From positions 2,542,001 through 2,606,000 of the forward strand of contig CP116226.1 of the NCBI GenBank assembly GCA_038182865.1: a stretch of 64,000 nt of DNA, read 5' to 3'. Source of the stretch: Microbacterium enclense. Lineage in GTDB: Bacteria > Actinomycetota > Actinomycetes > Actinomycetales > Microbacteriaceae. Shown here in pieces: positions 42,814-51,386 of the stretch. The notes under the pieces were generated by a model. The model did no database searches. It was not told where the DNA came from and worked only from the letters and a program-made list of their open reading frames with translations. The position numbers were made by a program, and so were the translations under genes. Position 1 is the stretch's first letter. Every line of letters starts with the position of its first letter.

Positions 42814-44417
42814 CGGTGTGCCCCTCTCGATGCGGTTCTCCAGCCTCCGCGCACCACCGGAAGCTCCAGGATGCTGGGGGCATCGGTGCGCGAGATCAGG
42901 CCGCGATCCGGTGCCCCGCCTGGCGGCGCGGGGTGAAACGGGTAGCCCGAGCCGGAGATCTGCAGGCGTATGCGATGCCCGCGCCGGAATGTGTATGCGG
43001 TCGGAGCCAAGCGGATGGTCACGTTCTGTTCCTGACCGCCAGTCGTGGAACCGTCTCCGGCTGGCTGGAGGAGGTAGCCGTCGCAGATGTTGCGAGAAAC
43101 GCCGAACCGGTCGACATCGCAGAGGCGTACGAACCACTCCTGGGAGAGGTCCGTCCCCCTGACTCGGAGGGAGACGGTCGGGCTCCCCGCCACGATGGTC
43201 GGGCGTCGAGGACGAGCGGAAGTCAAAACCCGCACGTCTGGGCGTCGCTCGCGAGGTGATTGCCTCCGCCGTCCTGCGAAGGAGGGGTTCAACGCCCGGC
43301 CTCCGGCGGGAGGCGGCGGGTCGGCGGCGCTCACGCTCCACGCCGCATCCACCGGGGAGCTCACCCGATTTCTGAGCCGGCCGCGCCCCGAGAGGAACAG
43401 CGTTGTGCCGACTGTGGCAGGGGGCCAGTGCGGAAGTGCCTGCCATTTTTTCGCGCCCGCGTCGTAGACCGATGCGCCCTCAGCAGAGTCGGGATCGGCC
43501 AGCAGGCGCAGGCTCTCCCGCACCAGGGTGTCGGCGACGCCGGTCGCCGCGTGCGTCCACGGCCCGACGACCAGCCGGGCCGGGCGCCGTTCCCGTTTCA
43601 AGGCGGCGTAGTCGTCGAGCTGCCCGACCAGGAAGGGGTCGTACCAGCCGGCAACCAGCGCCGAGGGTGCCAGGCGGCGCAGTTGAGGGCGCCGATCGAG
43701 CGCGTCCCACCACGGGTCTTCGGCACCGTCGTGGCGGATCCACTCCTGATACGGCGGGTAGGGGCGGCCGAGGAGAACGGTGTCCGCCTGCGCGGGGGAT
43801 GCCAGCAGGGCGGAGCGCATGCCGCGCGTGATCCGACGTACCGCGAGAAGCTTCGGCAGCAGCGGCAGCTCTTGCGCGAGAAGGCCCCCGATCCATATCA
43901 ACGCCGTCTCCGAGCCGATCACCTGATCCGGATACATCACGGCCGTGTGGAAATCGGCGCTCGTGACCGCCAGGGCGAGGCTCGTCACGCGTTCGGGGGC
44001 AGCAGCGACAAGCGTGTAGGCCGTGTAACCGGTGTAGCTCGCCCCCATCGTCGCCAGCGGCCGGCGCGCCCATGCCTGATCGTCGAGCCAGGCGAGGAGG
44101 TCGAGTCCGTCGTCGAACTCGTCGTGGAACGGCACGAACCGGCCGCCGGAGCTGAACGTCCCTCGACAGTTCTGCACGAGGAGGAGGTGCCCGCGCTCGG
44201 CGAGGAGTCTGCCGATCAGCCCCATCCCGGCGCTGCCGTAGGGGGTGCGAACGATCACGAGCGTGCGTGCGCCCTCGTCATCGCGGGGCGCCCACAGGTC
44301 GGCGCGGAGGATGGTCCCATCTCGCATCGGAACAGCGAGGTCACGCGTGACGACGACCTTGTCGGTGCGCCGGGGCAGGCGCGCGCGGGTGGCCGCTATG
44401 AGCGATCGAAGCGTCAT
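42810..44417 (-). CDS. CocE/NonD-family alpha/beta hydrolase
   Basis: A 535-residue protein from ATG 44417. The S15/CocE catalytic domain has its nucleophile Ser127 in MGASYTGYTAY, the acid in the WYDPFLVGQL region (about 270) and the His in VGPWTHAATG (about 300). The C-terminal jelly-roll domain (XPR_C type, about 330-535) follows. There is no signal peptide. Family members hydrolyse acyl esters such as cocaine, or dipeptides. In this operon an acyl-esterase role on the imported glycoside is most likely. It lies between the ABC permeases and the serine hydrolase. Confidence 0.88.
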   Translation of the reverse strand: MTLRSLIAATRARLPRRTDKVVVTRDLAVPMRDGTILRADLWAPRDDEGARTLVIVRTPYGSAGMGLIGRLLAERGHLLLVQNCRGTFSSGGRFVPFHDEFDDGLDLLAWLDDQAWARRPLATMGASYTGYTAYTLVAAAPERVTSLALAVTSADFHTAVMYPDQVIGSETALIWIGGLLAQELPLLPKLLAVRRITRGMRSALLASPAQADTVLLGRPYPPYQEWIRHDGAEDPWWDALDRRPQLRRLAPSALVAGWYDPFLVGQLDDYAALKRERRPARLVVGPWTHAATGVADTLVRESLRLLADPDSAEGASVYDAGAKKWQALPHWPPATVGTTLFLSGRGRLRNRVSSPVDAAWSVSAADPPPPAGGRALNPSFAGRRRQSPRERRPDVRVLTSARPRRPTIVAGSPTVSLRVRGTDLSQEWFVRLCDVDRFGVSRNICDGYLLQPAGDGSTTGGQEQNVTIRLAPTAYTFRRGHRIRLQISGSGYPFHPAPPGGAPDRGLISRTDAPSILELPVVRGGWRTASRGAHR

Positions 44418-44435
44418 GTCGAACTCCTGTCGGAC

Positions 44436-45290
44436 TCAGCCTTTGACCGCACCGGCGGCGAAAGCGTCGATCAGCCGGCGGCGAAGGATGGCGTAGACGA
44501 CGAAGACCGGAACGACGCTGATGACCACTCCTGCGGCAAGGCGACCGAGGTCGACGTCGGCGCCTTGGAATGCGCCCTCGCTTCGCAGAAGGGGCAACGC
44601 CACCTGCACCGTGTACGAGGTGCTGTTCGTGATGACCTGAGCGAAGATGTACTCGTTCCACGCGGCGAGGAAGCAGAGGATCGCGACGGTCGTCAGCCCG
44701 GGCACGACGATCGGCAGCAGCACGTGCCGCAGTCGAGCGGAGAGTCCGGCACCGTCGAGCTCGGCCGACTCCTCGATCTCCCGAGGGACGGCGCGAAAGA
44801 ACGGCACGAGGAGAAGAACGGCGAGGGGGATGTTCATCGCCGCGTAGAACAGGATCAGGAAGACGAGCGGGACCTGTATGAGCCCCGAACGCACCGCGAT
44901 GAGGTACACCGGCACCAGCACGGCGAACTGTGGAATGAGGAACGCCAGGCCGAAGGCGAGCTGCGCCACCATCGAGAACCTGTTCGTTCGGCGCGCGATC
45001 CCATGGGCGGCCGGGGCGGCGAACGCAATCGTCAGGAGGACGGAGCCGGCGGCGACGACGAGGGAGTTTCCCTCTGCGGCGAGGAGGTGGACAGCGTCGT
45101 TCGCGGCGAAGAAGCGGTCCAAGCCGAACGTGGTCGGAAGCCCCATGGGGTTCAGCGAGATATCGGCGGTGGATTTGAAGGCACTGACGAGGACGTAGTA
45201 CAGCGGTACGAGAATCGCGGCGGCGTAGAGAAGCACGGGAACGTAGGCGGCGCCCCAACCGAGAGCGGAACGAAGACGGGGAGAGCGCAT
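44436..45290 (-). CDS. Sugar ABC transporter permease (MalG type)
   Basis: A 284-residue permease with six transmembrane helices and the EAA loop (EESAELDGAGLSARLRHVLLPIVVPGL) near residue 185 that contacts the ATPase. It begins two bases after the stop of the first permease and is part of the minus-strand operon. As in many actinobacterial sugar importers, no ATPase gene is present; a shared MsiK-type ATPase elsewhere probably energises the system. Confidence 0.92.
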   Translation of the reverse strand: MRSPRLRSALGWGAAYVPVLLYAAAILVPLYYVLVSAFKSTADISLNPMGLPTTFGLDRFFAANDAVHLLAAEGNSLVVAAGSVLLTIAFAAPAAHGIARRTNRFSMVAQLAFGLAFLIPQFAVLVPVYLIAVRSGLIQVPLVFLILFYAAMNIPLAVLLLVPFFRAVPREIEESAELDGAGLSARLRHVLLPIVVPGLTTVAILCFLAAWNEYIFAQVITNSTSYTVQVALPLLRSEGAFQGADVDLGRLAAGVVISVVPVFVVYAILRRRLIDAFAAGAVKG

Positions 45291-45292
45291 GG

Positions 45293-46192
45293 TCAGTCCT
45301 TCGTGCGGAATGCGTAGCGGATGAGGCCCATGCCGACCAGTCCGACGAGGAGTCCGACGACCCCGATCGTCTGGCTGTACCCGAGCCGCCCCGAGACGAA
45401 CGCTTGGTCATAGAGGTAGAACGACAGCGTCATGGTGGTCGAGCCCGGCCCGCCTTTTGTGAGCAGGAGAACGGTTCCCGCGGAGCCGAGGAACAGCCAG
45501 AGGAACTGCAGCATCGTCATCAGCCCGATGAAGTCCTTCGACAGGGGGGCGGCGATCGAGAAGATCTCGCGCCAGATGCCTGCGCCATCCAGGCGTGCCG
45601 CCTCGTAGACCTCGGTCGGGATGCGTCCCAGCGCGGAGGAGAAGATGACCGCGGTAGCGCCGATGCCGGCCCACGCCTCGGTGGCGATCACCGCGGCCAG
45701 CGCGGTCGCCGGGTCGGCGAGCCATACCCGCGACAGATCACCGAGACCGATGGCATCCAGGATGCTGTTGATTGCGCCATTGGGTTGATAAAGACCGGTG
45801 AACATCATCGCGCGCGCTGAGGCGGACACGATCCACGGTGTGAAGAAGATGATCGACAGGATCGCGTGGCCCCGCGGCCGGCGCGAGAGAAAAAATCCGA
45901 GGAGGAAACCGAACGGGATGATCAGCAGGAGGCCGATGCCCACGTAAAGAATCGTGTTGACGACCGCTACCCGCAGGATCTGGTCTTGAAACAGGTAAGC
46001 GTAGTTGTCCAGTCCGTTCGGCTTCGGTGTCGCTACCAGGCTGTTCCAGCTGAAGAAGCTGAGAACGACCATGGCGATCAGGGGCGCCACCATGAACAGC
46101 CCGTACCAGACCAGGGCCGGTGTCACCTCTGCCACCTGACCGGTCCCGCCGGCGCGACGTGGGGTGCCACGCCGCGCCGACGGAGAGATCAC
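45293..46192 (-). CDS. Sugar ABC transporter permease (MalF type)
   Basis: A 299-residue permease from GTG 46192, overlapping the binding-protein stop by four bases (GTGA). It has six transmembrane helices with a large loop after helix 1 and the EAA motif (YEAARLDGAGIWREIFSIAAPLS) near residue 200. It pairs with the downstream MalG-type permease. The N-terminal 25 residues are basic and lie in the cytoplasm. Confidence 0.92.
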   Translation of the reverse strand: MISPSARRGTPRRAGGTGQVAEVTPALVWYGLFMVAPLIAMVVLSFFSWNSLVATPKPNGLDNYAYLFQDQILRVAVVNTILYVGIGLLLIIPFGFLLGFFLSRRPRGHAILSIIFFTPWIVSASARAMMFTGLYQPNGAINSILDAIGLGDLSRVWLADPATALAAVIATEAWAGIGATAVIFSSALGRIPTEVYEAARLDGAGIWREIFSIAAPLSKDFIGLMTMLQFLWLFLGSAGTVLLLTKGGPGSTTMTLSFYLYDQAFVSGRLGYSQTIGVVGLLVGLVGMGLIRYAFRTKD

Positions 46193-47499
46193 TGTGCTTG
46201 CCACGCCTGCTCCATGCTCTGCGTCAGCTGGGCCGCCGTCGTGCCGGGCACGAAGGCTTGCGTGCTCGCGCGGAAGAATGCGCTGGTGACCGTCGGCGAC
46301 AGCGAGTTGTACGTCGGCGCGTACACCGTCGTGGTCTGTGGCAGCTGCTCCTGGGAGGCGACGTTCAATGGGGGCAGCGCAGCGGTGTCCAGGGTCACAT
46401 AGCCGGGCTTTGCCGGCGAGATGTACCCGATGTCGACGAATTTCGCCAGATTCTCCGGCTGGTAGAGGAAGGACACGAATTGGCCGACGGCGTCGATGTT
46501 CTTCTGCCCGTTCGGTGAGATCCACACGCCCGTTGACTGTCCCGCGAAGCTGACCGGCTTGCTGATCGGCGACGATGCGGCGAGCGGGAATCCTCCGAGC
46601 TGGATGTTCACCGTTGGGAATGTCTTCTGGGCGTTCCCGTAGCCCCAGGACCCGTCGAAGAGCATCGCAGCCTTACCCGCTCCGAAGGCAGCGATTTGAT
46701 CGGAGTAGCTGAGGCCTGCGGAATCGTCTGCGAAGACACCGGCTGCCTGCAGCTGGAGGATGCCGTCGATCACCTTCTGTCCGTTCGCGCCGCTCCAGTC
46801 GCCTGAGGCGTACAGCTGCGTCACGTCCTCCTCGCTGAGGAGAGAGAGGGCGACCAGGGTGACGACCGCCGAGGCGGGATAGTCCGCGCCGCCGACGACG
46901 AAGGGTTGAACGCCGATCGCACGCAAAGCGGTGGAGGCTGCGATGAGCTGGTCCCATGTGGTCGGCGGGGAGCTGATTCCCGCTTGCTTCAGCAGGTCGG
47001 TGTTGAACCACATCGGCCAGTTGTATCCCTCGAGGGGAAACGCCTGGACGGCGCCGTCGTTGGTCGTCCACGCGGCTAGTGCCTCGTCCGAGAAGACGTC
47101 CCGCAGGTTCCAGTCGTCGAGGTAGGACGAGACGTCGACGGTCGCGCCGTTGGCCAGCCACGTCGTCGGATCACCGACCAGGTTCGTCATGACCAGGTCC
47201 TGCTCGTTACCGGCGACCACCGACTTGCCGTAAGTGGTGGGGAGATCTGTCTGCAGGACGAAGTCGTTCGTGACGGTGATGCCGGTCTTCTGCTCGAACT
47301 CCGTGGCCATGTTCGTCAACCATGCGCCGGCGGGACTGTCGGCGGAGTACAGGCTCAGAGTGGTGATCGTCTTGTCGCCGCCGTTCGGTGTCGCATCGCC
47401 GGTGGAGCAGGCCGCCGTCGCCAGGGCGAGGGAGATCACGGCACCTGCTGCAGCGACTCGGCGCGCTCGTCGGATTCGGGGTGAGGTCATTTCGGTCAT
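46189..47499 (-). CDS. ABC transporter sugar-binding lipoprotein
   Basis: A 436-residue protein from ATG 47499 (ATG 47490 is possible). The lipoprotein signal has basic residues, a hydrophobic core and the lipobox ATAAC with Cys31. The mature part is a cluster B (MalE-like) solute-binding protein (LSLYSADSPAGAWLTNMATEFEQKTG, then PLEGYNWPMWFNTDLLKQAGI). It should capture the glycoside outside the cell and deliver it to the two permeases. Trp and Tyr residues in the cleft region fit a carbohydrate ligand. It is the second gene of the operon, after the glycosidase. Confidence 0.93.
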   Translation of the reverse strand: MTEMTSPRIRRARRVAAAGAVISLALATAACSTGDATPNGGDKTITTLSLYSADSPAGAWLTNMATEFEQKTGITVTNDFVLQTDLPTTYGKSVVAGNEQDLVMTNLVGDPTTWLANGATVDVSSYLDDWNLRDVFSDEALAAWTTNDGAVQAFPLEGYNWPMWFNTDLLKQAGISSPPTTWDQLIAASTALRAIGVQPFVVGGADYPASAVVTLVALSLLSEEDVTQLYASGDWSGANGQKVIDGILQLQAAGVFADDSAGLSYSDQIAAFGAGKAAMLFDGSWGYGNAQKTFPTVNIQLGGFPLAASSPISKPVSFAGQSTGVWISPNGQKNIDAVGQFVSFLYQPENLAKFVDIGYISPAKPGYVTLDTAALPPLNVASQEQLPQTTTVYAPTYNSLSPTVTSAFFRASTQAFVPGTTAAQLTQSMEQAWQAQ

Positions 47500-47530
47500 G
47501 CCTTTCTCGTCATTGAGGTGGAGGGAGAGG

Positions 47531-49462
47531 TCAGTGCTCGGAGCCGGGGGAGAGCAGGGGAATGAGGGCGGCACCGAAGGGGGGCAGCGAGGCGGTCCGG
47601 TCCACGCCATCGACGCGGAAGGTGACCTCGCGCGGCTCGTCTGCTTCGCTGAGGAGGACGGCGGTCGATCGACCGTCGGGCGTGCGCAGGAGGTCTCCGT
47701 ATACGTCCAGGCCCTCCACCTGCACCGGCCCAGCCGCGTCGGCGATGCGACCGAGAGCGCTGTAGAGCCGGACGAGCCCGGTGCGATCCACGAAGGGGGT
47801 CCGGGCGGCGAAGAACTCAACGGGGTACGTGCACAGGACCATTCGACCTTCGCCCGTCTCGTGCACGAGGATCGCGGGACGACCCGAGGAGTCTCGTGCC
47901 ACGACGCGGGCCTGTGCCGGCTCCACGGGAAAGACGGTGCGGGCCACGCCCGGCCCGCCCACGGGGAGGACGAGCTCGTCACCCGCTTCCAGATCGCCGA
48001 ATGCCTCTTCGAAGCGCAGGAGAACCGTGTCGGTCGTCACCGGCTCGGCGAGACCATAACGGGCAGCGTGGCGGATGCCGAAGGTGTCGTTGGCATCCGG
48101 CCACCACCACCCTCTTTGATTCAGGGTTTCGCCGCAGCCGTAGCTGACCCAGACGGTGGAGCCGTTCCGTGCGGCCCGACGGAGCGCTTGCGCCCCGGGC
48201 GCCGTGATCGCCTTCGCTGAGGGGACCACGAGCAGGGGCAGGCTCGGGATCTCGGCGACATCGCGGACGATGGCGGGAGCGAGGTCGGCGAGCCGCGCGG
48301 CGATGTAGCCCTCGAGCAGCGAGTCGCGTAGCGCCGGCGACTCCTCCGGGCCCCAGAACGGGAACTCTCCATCGAAGTATCCGCTGACGACGAGGCCGGC
48401 GCGACTGGGGGCGCGGGTGGCACGCGTGATATCGAGGTCGCGTACCGCGCGCGCGAACGATGCGAGCTCTCCCAGCGCGGGCTTGGGAGTGCCGTCGGGT
48501 GCTGTCAGACCGAAGTGCAGCTCGAACGGGCGGTGATCGTACGGCTGTTGTGCCGGCAGATCGAAGTCCGTGTTGTTCCAGCCGAGCCAGCCGGTCACCC
48601 CGGCCATGACCGTCGAGTGCAGCACCTGTCGGTAGTAGTCGGCGGCATTGTCGTCGGCGGCGAACTCGCTGGTGACGCCGAATTCCTCCATGACGACGGG
48701 TTTGCCGTACGGGCCGCACAGCTCCGCATTGAACGCGGGGATCAGATTCTGACGCACCGGGTCGTCATTCATGTGGTAGGAATGCGGTCCGATCCACTCG
48801 GTGAGAGGTGCCGACCAGGACAGTCGATATCCGTTGTCCTGGCCCATGACCTCGAGACCCCACGCGCCGTCGCCGAGAGAGACCGGCTGACGCCCTCCGG
48901 CGGCTCGGACGGCCGCCACCATCAGTTCCGACCACGCGCGCACCGCCGTCTTGTCGACCTGCTCGACGGGGCCCATGAGTCCCCCGCCGCCTCCATACAG
49001 GGGCATCTCGTTCGAGATCAGCCATCCCGCGACGGCGGGGTGAGCGCCGAAGCGCTGGACCATCTGTTGGACGAACCACGCCTGGCGTCCCACCATCCAG
49101 ACATCGGTGTAGAGATCACGGCCATTGCGCCACGCGGGGTCCCAGTTCTGTCCGGACATGTGACCCACGATGAACGTCGGGATCGTGGAGAGACCGATCT
49201 CCACGTGGAGGTCCAGGAAACGCTCGAAGGCGGCGCAGAGGTCGTTGTCGACCGTGTAGGGCTCGGGATGGAAGTCGGGCCAGAAGAAGAACGAGCGGGT
49301 CACCGTGAGGTCGTGGTCGGCGAGGGTCTGCAGCTCCTCCCGCACGACGTCCGCGTCGAACGTCCGCCACATGAAGGGCCCGCCGACGCGCGACCAGAAG
49401 TTCACGCCGATCCAGGGTCGGGCAAGCGAGGCCATGGGCCGTTCGAGGGATGAGGTGGTCAC
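47531..49462 (-). CDS. GH5-like glycoside hydrolase (possible beta-mannosidase)
   Basis: A 643-residue cytosolic enzyme from GTG 49462 (ATG 49435 is possible). The first 390 residues form a TIM barrel of clan GH-A: acid/base Glu152 preceded by Asn151 (GWLISNEMP) and nucleophile Glu260 (VVMEEFG). The N-terminal GVNFWSRVGGPFMW and the Trp-rich barrel resemble GH5-type mannanases and beta-mannosidases. The C-terminal 250 residues contain a flavodoxin-like/Rossmann segment (SLPLLVVPSAKAIT) and a beta-sandwich, as in GH42-like enzymes. No signal peptide is seen, so it acts on an imported oligosaccharide or glycoside. It is the first gene of the operon, divergent from the TetR gene. Confidence 0.85.
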   Translation of the reverse strand: MTTSSLERPMASLARPWIGVNFWSRVGGPFMWRTFDADVVREELQTLADHDLTVTRSFFFWPDFHPEPYTVDNDLCAAFERFLDLHVEIGLSTIPTFIVGHMSGQNWDPAWRNGRDLYTDVWMVGRQAWFVQQMVQRFGAHPAVAGWLISNEMPLYGGGGGLMGPVEQVDKTAVRAWSELMVAAVRAAGGRQPVSLGDGAWGLEVMGQDNGYRLSWSAPLTEWIGPHSYHMNDDPVRQNLIPAFNAELCGPYGKPVVMEEFGVTSEFAADDNAADYYRQVLHSTVMAGVTGWLGWNNTDFDLPAQQPYDHRPFELHFGLTAPDGTPKPALGELASFARAVRDLDITRATRAPSRAGLVVSGYFDGEFPFWGPEESPALRDSLLEGYIAARLADLAPAIVRDVAEIPSLPLLVVPSAKAITAPGAQALRRAARNGSTVWVSYGCGETLNQRGWWWPDANDTFGIRHAARYGLAEPVTTDTVLLRFEEAFGDLEAGDELVLPVGGPGVARTVFPVEPAQARVVARDSSGRPAILVHETGEGRMVLCTYPVEFFAARTPFVDRTGLVRLYSALGRIADAAGPVQVEGLDVYGDLLRTPDGRSTAVLLSEADEPREVTFRVDGVDRTASLPPFGAALIPLLSPGSEH

Positions 49463-49531
49463 GATGCTGTGAACTCCGTTCGCGCCGGTGAGAGGGTGGC
49501 TCGACCGTAGTCCTAAAACAGCTCACGTGCA

Positions 49532-49547
49532 ACATTTTTAAAAATGT
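49532..49547. promoter_or_regulatory. Operator: perfect 16-bp palindrome
   Basis: ACATTTTTAAAAATGT is a perfect palindrome, strikingly AT-rich, between the divergent glycosidase (start 49462) and TetR (start 49569) genes. Its size and place fit the TetR dimer encoded at 49569. Confidence 0.75.
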
Positions 49548-49568
49548 GCCTGTCGTACAGTGTGAGAT

Positions 49569-50162
49569 GTGGCAGCCAGGCGACCGCGGGGACCTTACGC
49601 AAAATCCGTCGCGCAGCGCGACAACATCCTCGAAGCCGCTCGCCGCGTCTTCGCGCGGTTGGGGTACAGCGGTTCGTCCATGCGGGGGATCGCGGAGGAG
49701 GCGGGGATCACCTTCACGGGTCTGCGCCATCACTTCGCCACCAAGGACGAACTGCTCATCGCCGTCCTGGAGCAACGTGATCAAGAGCACTCCGTCCAGC
49801 AGGCGGACATCCACGGGGCGGACCTGCTGGATGCGCTCGTCAACCTCCTCGATCAGGTCCTCGATGACCCGTCGATCACGGAGATCTTCACGACCGTCTC
49901 AGGCGAGGCGGTCGGCCGCGATCATCCTGCACATTCGTTCTTCGTCGAACGCTATGCACGTATCCGCGCTCAGTTCGCAGGGGAGCTAACCGCGAGCGTG
50001 GAAGCCGGCGGCGACCTTGCGCTCAGTCCCGAGCATGCCGCGTTGCTGCTTGCCGCCGCGATGGACGGTCTGCAGCTTCAATGGCTCCTCGATGAATCCA
50101 TCGACGCACACGGGGCGTTCGCAGCCCTCACCGACCTCATCCGAGGTCGTCGCGCGACCTGA
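49569..50162 (+). CDS. TetR-family regulator of the catabolic operon
   Basis: A 197-residue protein from GTG 49569. The HTH is typical (RDNILEAARRVFARLGYSGSSMRGIAEEAGITFTGLRHHFATKDELL). The C-terminal domain (about 75-195) belongs to the BetI/TetR_C_6-like group. It is divergent from the ten-gene catabolic operon with a 106-bp gap that holds a perfect palindrome, so repression of the operon until a pathway ligand appears is the likely role. A weak hairpin closes the gene. Confidence 0.92.
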   Translation: MAARRPRGPYAKSVAQRDNILEAARRVFARLGYSGSSMRGIAEEAGITFTGLRHHFATKDELLIAVLEQRDQEHSVQQADIHGADLLDALVNLLDQVLDDPSITEIFTTVSGEAVGRDHPAHSFFVERYARIRAQFAGELTASVEAGGDLALSPEHAALLLAAAMDGLQLQWLLDESIDAHGAFAALTDLIRGRRAT

Positions 50163-50164
50163 CA

Positions 50165-50187
50165 CCGCACGACGTGCTGGTGCGGTT
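50165..50187 (+). terminator. Candidate terminator after the TetR gene
   Basis: ACCGCAC (50165-50171) and GTGCGGT (50181-50187) form a 7-bp stem with a 9-base loop, followed by TTCGG, directly after the stop codon. Confidence 0.4.
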
Positions 50188-50321
50188 TCGGGCTCCCGCG
50201 AACGGCCCTGCTATGCGCGGCGGGTCGGGCTTTGAGGCGGTGAAGAAATCCTCGGACGTCGTAGCGCAACTCCATGACCCCCATGGCGGAGCCTGGCAAT
50301 TTGTTCGAGTAGACAAGTTCG

Positions 50322-50906
50322 GTGGGGCTTGTTCAGAGGTACTCGAATAATTCGACAGGGGTGGCAAAGCTCCGTCAGCTGGCAAATCTGAAGCCAAGCC
50401 GAGTCGCAGGAGCCAACCGCCCCGCACCCCGCAGAGCTCGACGTCTGACTGATTCGGAGAAGCTGGTGTTCGTCGAGGGATACAAGCGGGGAGAGCTGGT
50501 GGCAGATCTGGCTCGGCAACTAGGGGTGCATCGCACGACGCTCGACATGTTGATTGCCCGCCTAAAGCTGAGCCGCGTCGATCCGAATGAGGTGCCGACG
50601 AAGGTACGTGAGTCACTGGTCGAAATGTATCGAACGGGGGAGTCCTTGGCTGCGATCGGTGAGGAGTACGGGTTCAGCGCAAATAAGGTGCAGCGGCTGT
50701 TGGTTTCGATGGGTGAGCCGATCCGCTCACGTGGCCCAAAGAAGCCGGCGGTCACGAGCGAGGAGATCCAGCAAATGGTCTCGCGGTATGAGCAGGGCGA
50801 GGCGATTGCAGCCATCGCAGACTCCGCTGGTGTCAGCTACGCGCAGACGAGGTCGTGCCTGGCCGATTCGGGCGTACAGATGCGGCCGCGCGGGGGAGCG
50901 CGGTGA
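50322..50906 (+). CDS. Triple-HTH DNA-binding protein, copy 1
   Basis: A 194-residue protein from GTG 50322. Three helix-turn-helix units follow one another: about residues 43-82 (LTDSEKLVFVEGYKRGELVADLARQLGVHRTTLDMLIARL), 94-128 (GESLAAIGEEYGFSANKVQRLLVSMG) and 143-185 (GEAIAAIADSAGVSYAQTRSCL). The first resembles the HTH of resolvases and IS-element transposases, but no catalytic domain is present. It is about 88% identical by eye to the gene at 55897, with no length difference. The two copies bracket the defence genes in direct orientation. The role is unknown: a regulator of the island or a remnant of a recombinase. Confidence 0.75.
   Translation: MGLVQRYSNNSTGVAKLRQLANLKPSRVAGANRPAPRRARRLTDSEKLVFVEGYKRGELVADLARQLGVHRTTLDMLIARLKLSRVDPNEVPTKVRESLVEMYRTGESLAAIGEEYGFSANKVQRLLVSMGEPIRSRGPKKPAVTSEEIQQMVSRYEQGEAIAAIADSAGVSYAQTRSCLADSGVQMRPRGGAR
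50322..50906 (+). repeat. Left 585-bp direct repeat flanking the defence island
   Basis: The same length, 585 bp, recurs at 55897-56481 in the same orientation with no gaps in the alignment; the protein copies differ at roughly 23 of 194 residues. The match extends upstream through AAGTTCGGT in both copies. Confidence 0.8.
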
Positions 50907-51329
50907 CTAGGCGGCTTTCTTCTTCTCCGCCTTGTCGCGAGCGATGGCGAGCAGGGCACGGGCTAGCTTGTCGAAGTCGACGTCCCGTCTAACGAGTGCG
51001 TCGGTGCGGATGACGTATGACTTGTTCGTGCGCCTCCTGCCAAGAGCTCTTTTTGGTCGCTGTGGTGCCGCTTCGAGCTGCGCGATTACTTTGGTGAACT
51101 CGGCATATGCCTTGCCAGCACGGTGGGGGAGGCTCGGCCACTTCGCCGTGACCGCCTGGCGATACATGATGGCCTCATCGTCCGTGAGGTCCATGCTGGG
51201 TTCGTAGTACTCGTGCAGTGTGCACTGGTCTTCGAAGTTGAGCCTGGACCAGCCGAGCTCACTACGTTTCCAATACTCGCCGAGGGCGCTTCGATTGGTC
51301 AGGTAGGTGGTGTTCGTGAGGCGGGACAT
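50907..51329 (-). CDS. Small soluble protein of unknown function in the defence island
   Basis: A 140-residue protein from ATG 51329. It is charged, with an Arg/Lys-rich C-terminal half (PQRPKRALGRRRTNKSYVIRTDALVRRDVDFDKLARALLAIARDKAEKKKAA seen in pieces) and a Trp/Tyr-containing N-terminal part (ALGEYWKRSELGWSRLNFEDQ). No family is recognised; the tail could bind nucleic acid. A strong promoter lies immediately upstream (51341-51369), with the ATG only about five bases after the expected transcription start. It ends one base after the first triple-HTH gene, convergently. Confidence 0.6.
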   Translation of the reverse strand: MSRLTNTTYLTNRSALGEYWKRSELGWSRLNFEDQCTLHEYYEPSMDLTDDEAIMYRQAVTAKWPSLPHRAGKAYAEFTKVIAQLEAAPQRPKRALGRRRTNKSYVIRTDALVRRDVDFDKLARALLAIARDKAEKKKAA

Positions 51330-51340
51330 ACGTGTCGGAG

Positions 51341-51369
51341 ACTATGAACGTGCTGTCGGCCAATGTCAA
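51341..51369 (-). promoter_or_regulatory. Sigma-70 promoter of the 140-aa gene
   Basis: A perfect TTGACA -35 (51364-51369) and CATAGT -10 (51341-51346) with a 17-bp spacer on the minus strand. The ATG at 51329 lies near the predicted start, so the message has almost no leader. Confidence 0.7.
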
Positions 51370-51386
51370 CCTTAAGCCGAAATAGA

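Noticed and set aside
50137..50616. Minus-strand ORFs at 50137-50616 and 55679-56161 that resemble each other
   Set aside because: They are antisense to the two triple-HTH copies, so their similarity only reflects the direct repeat.
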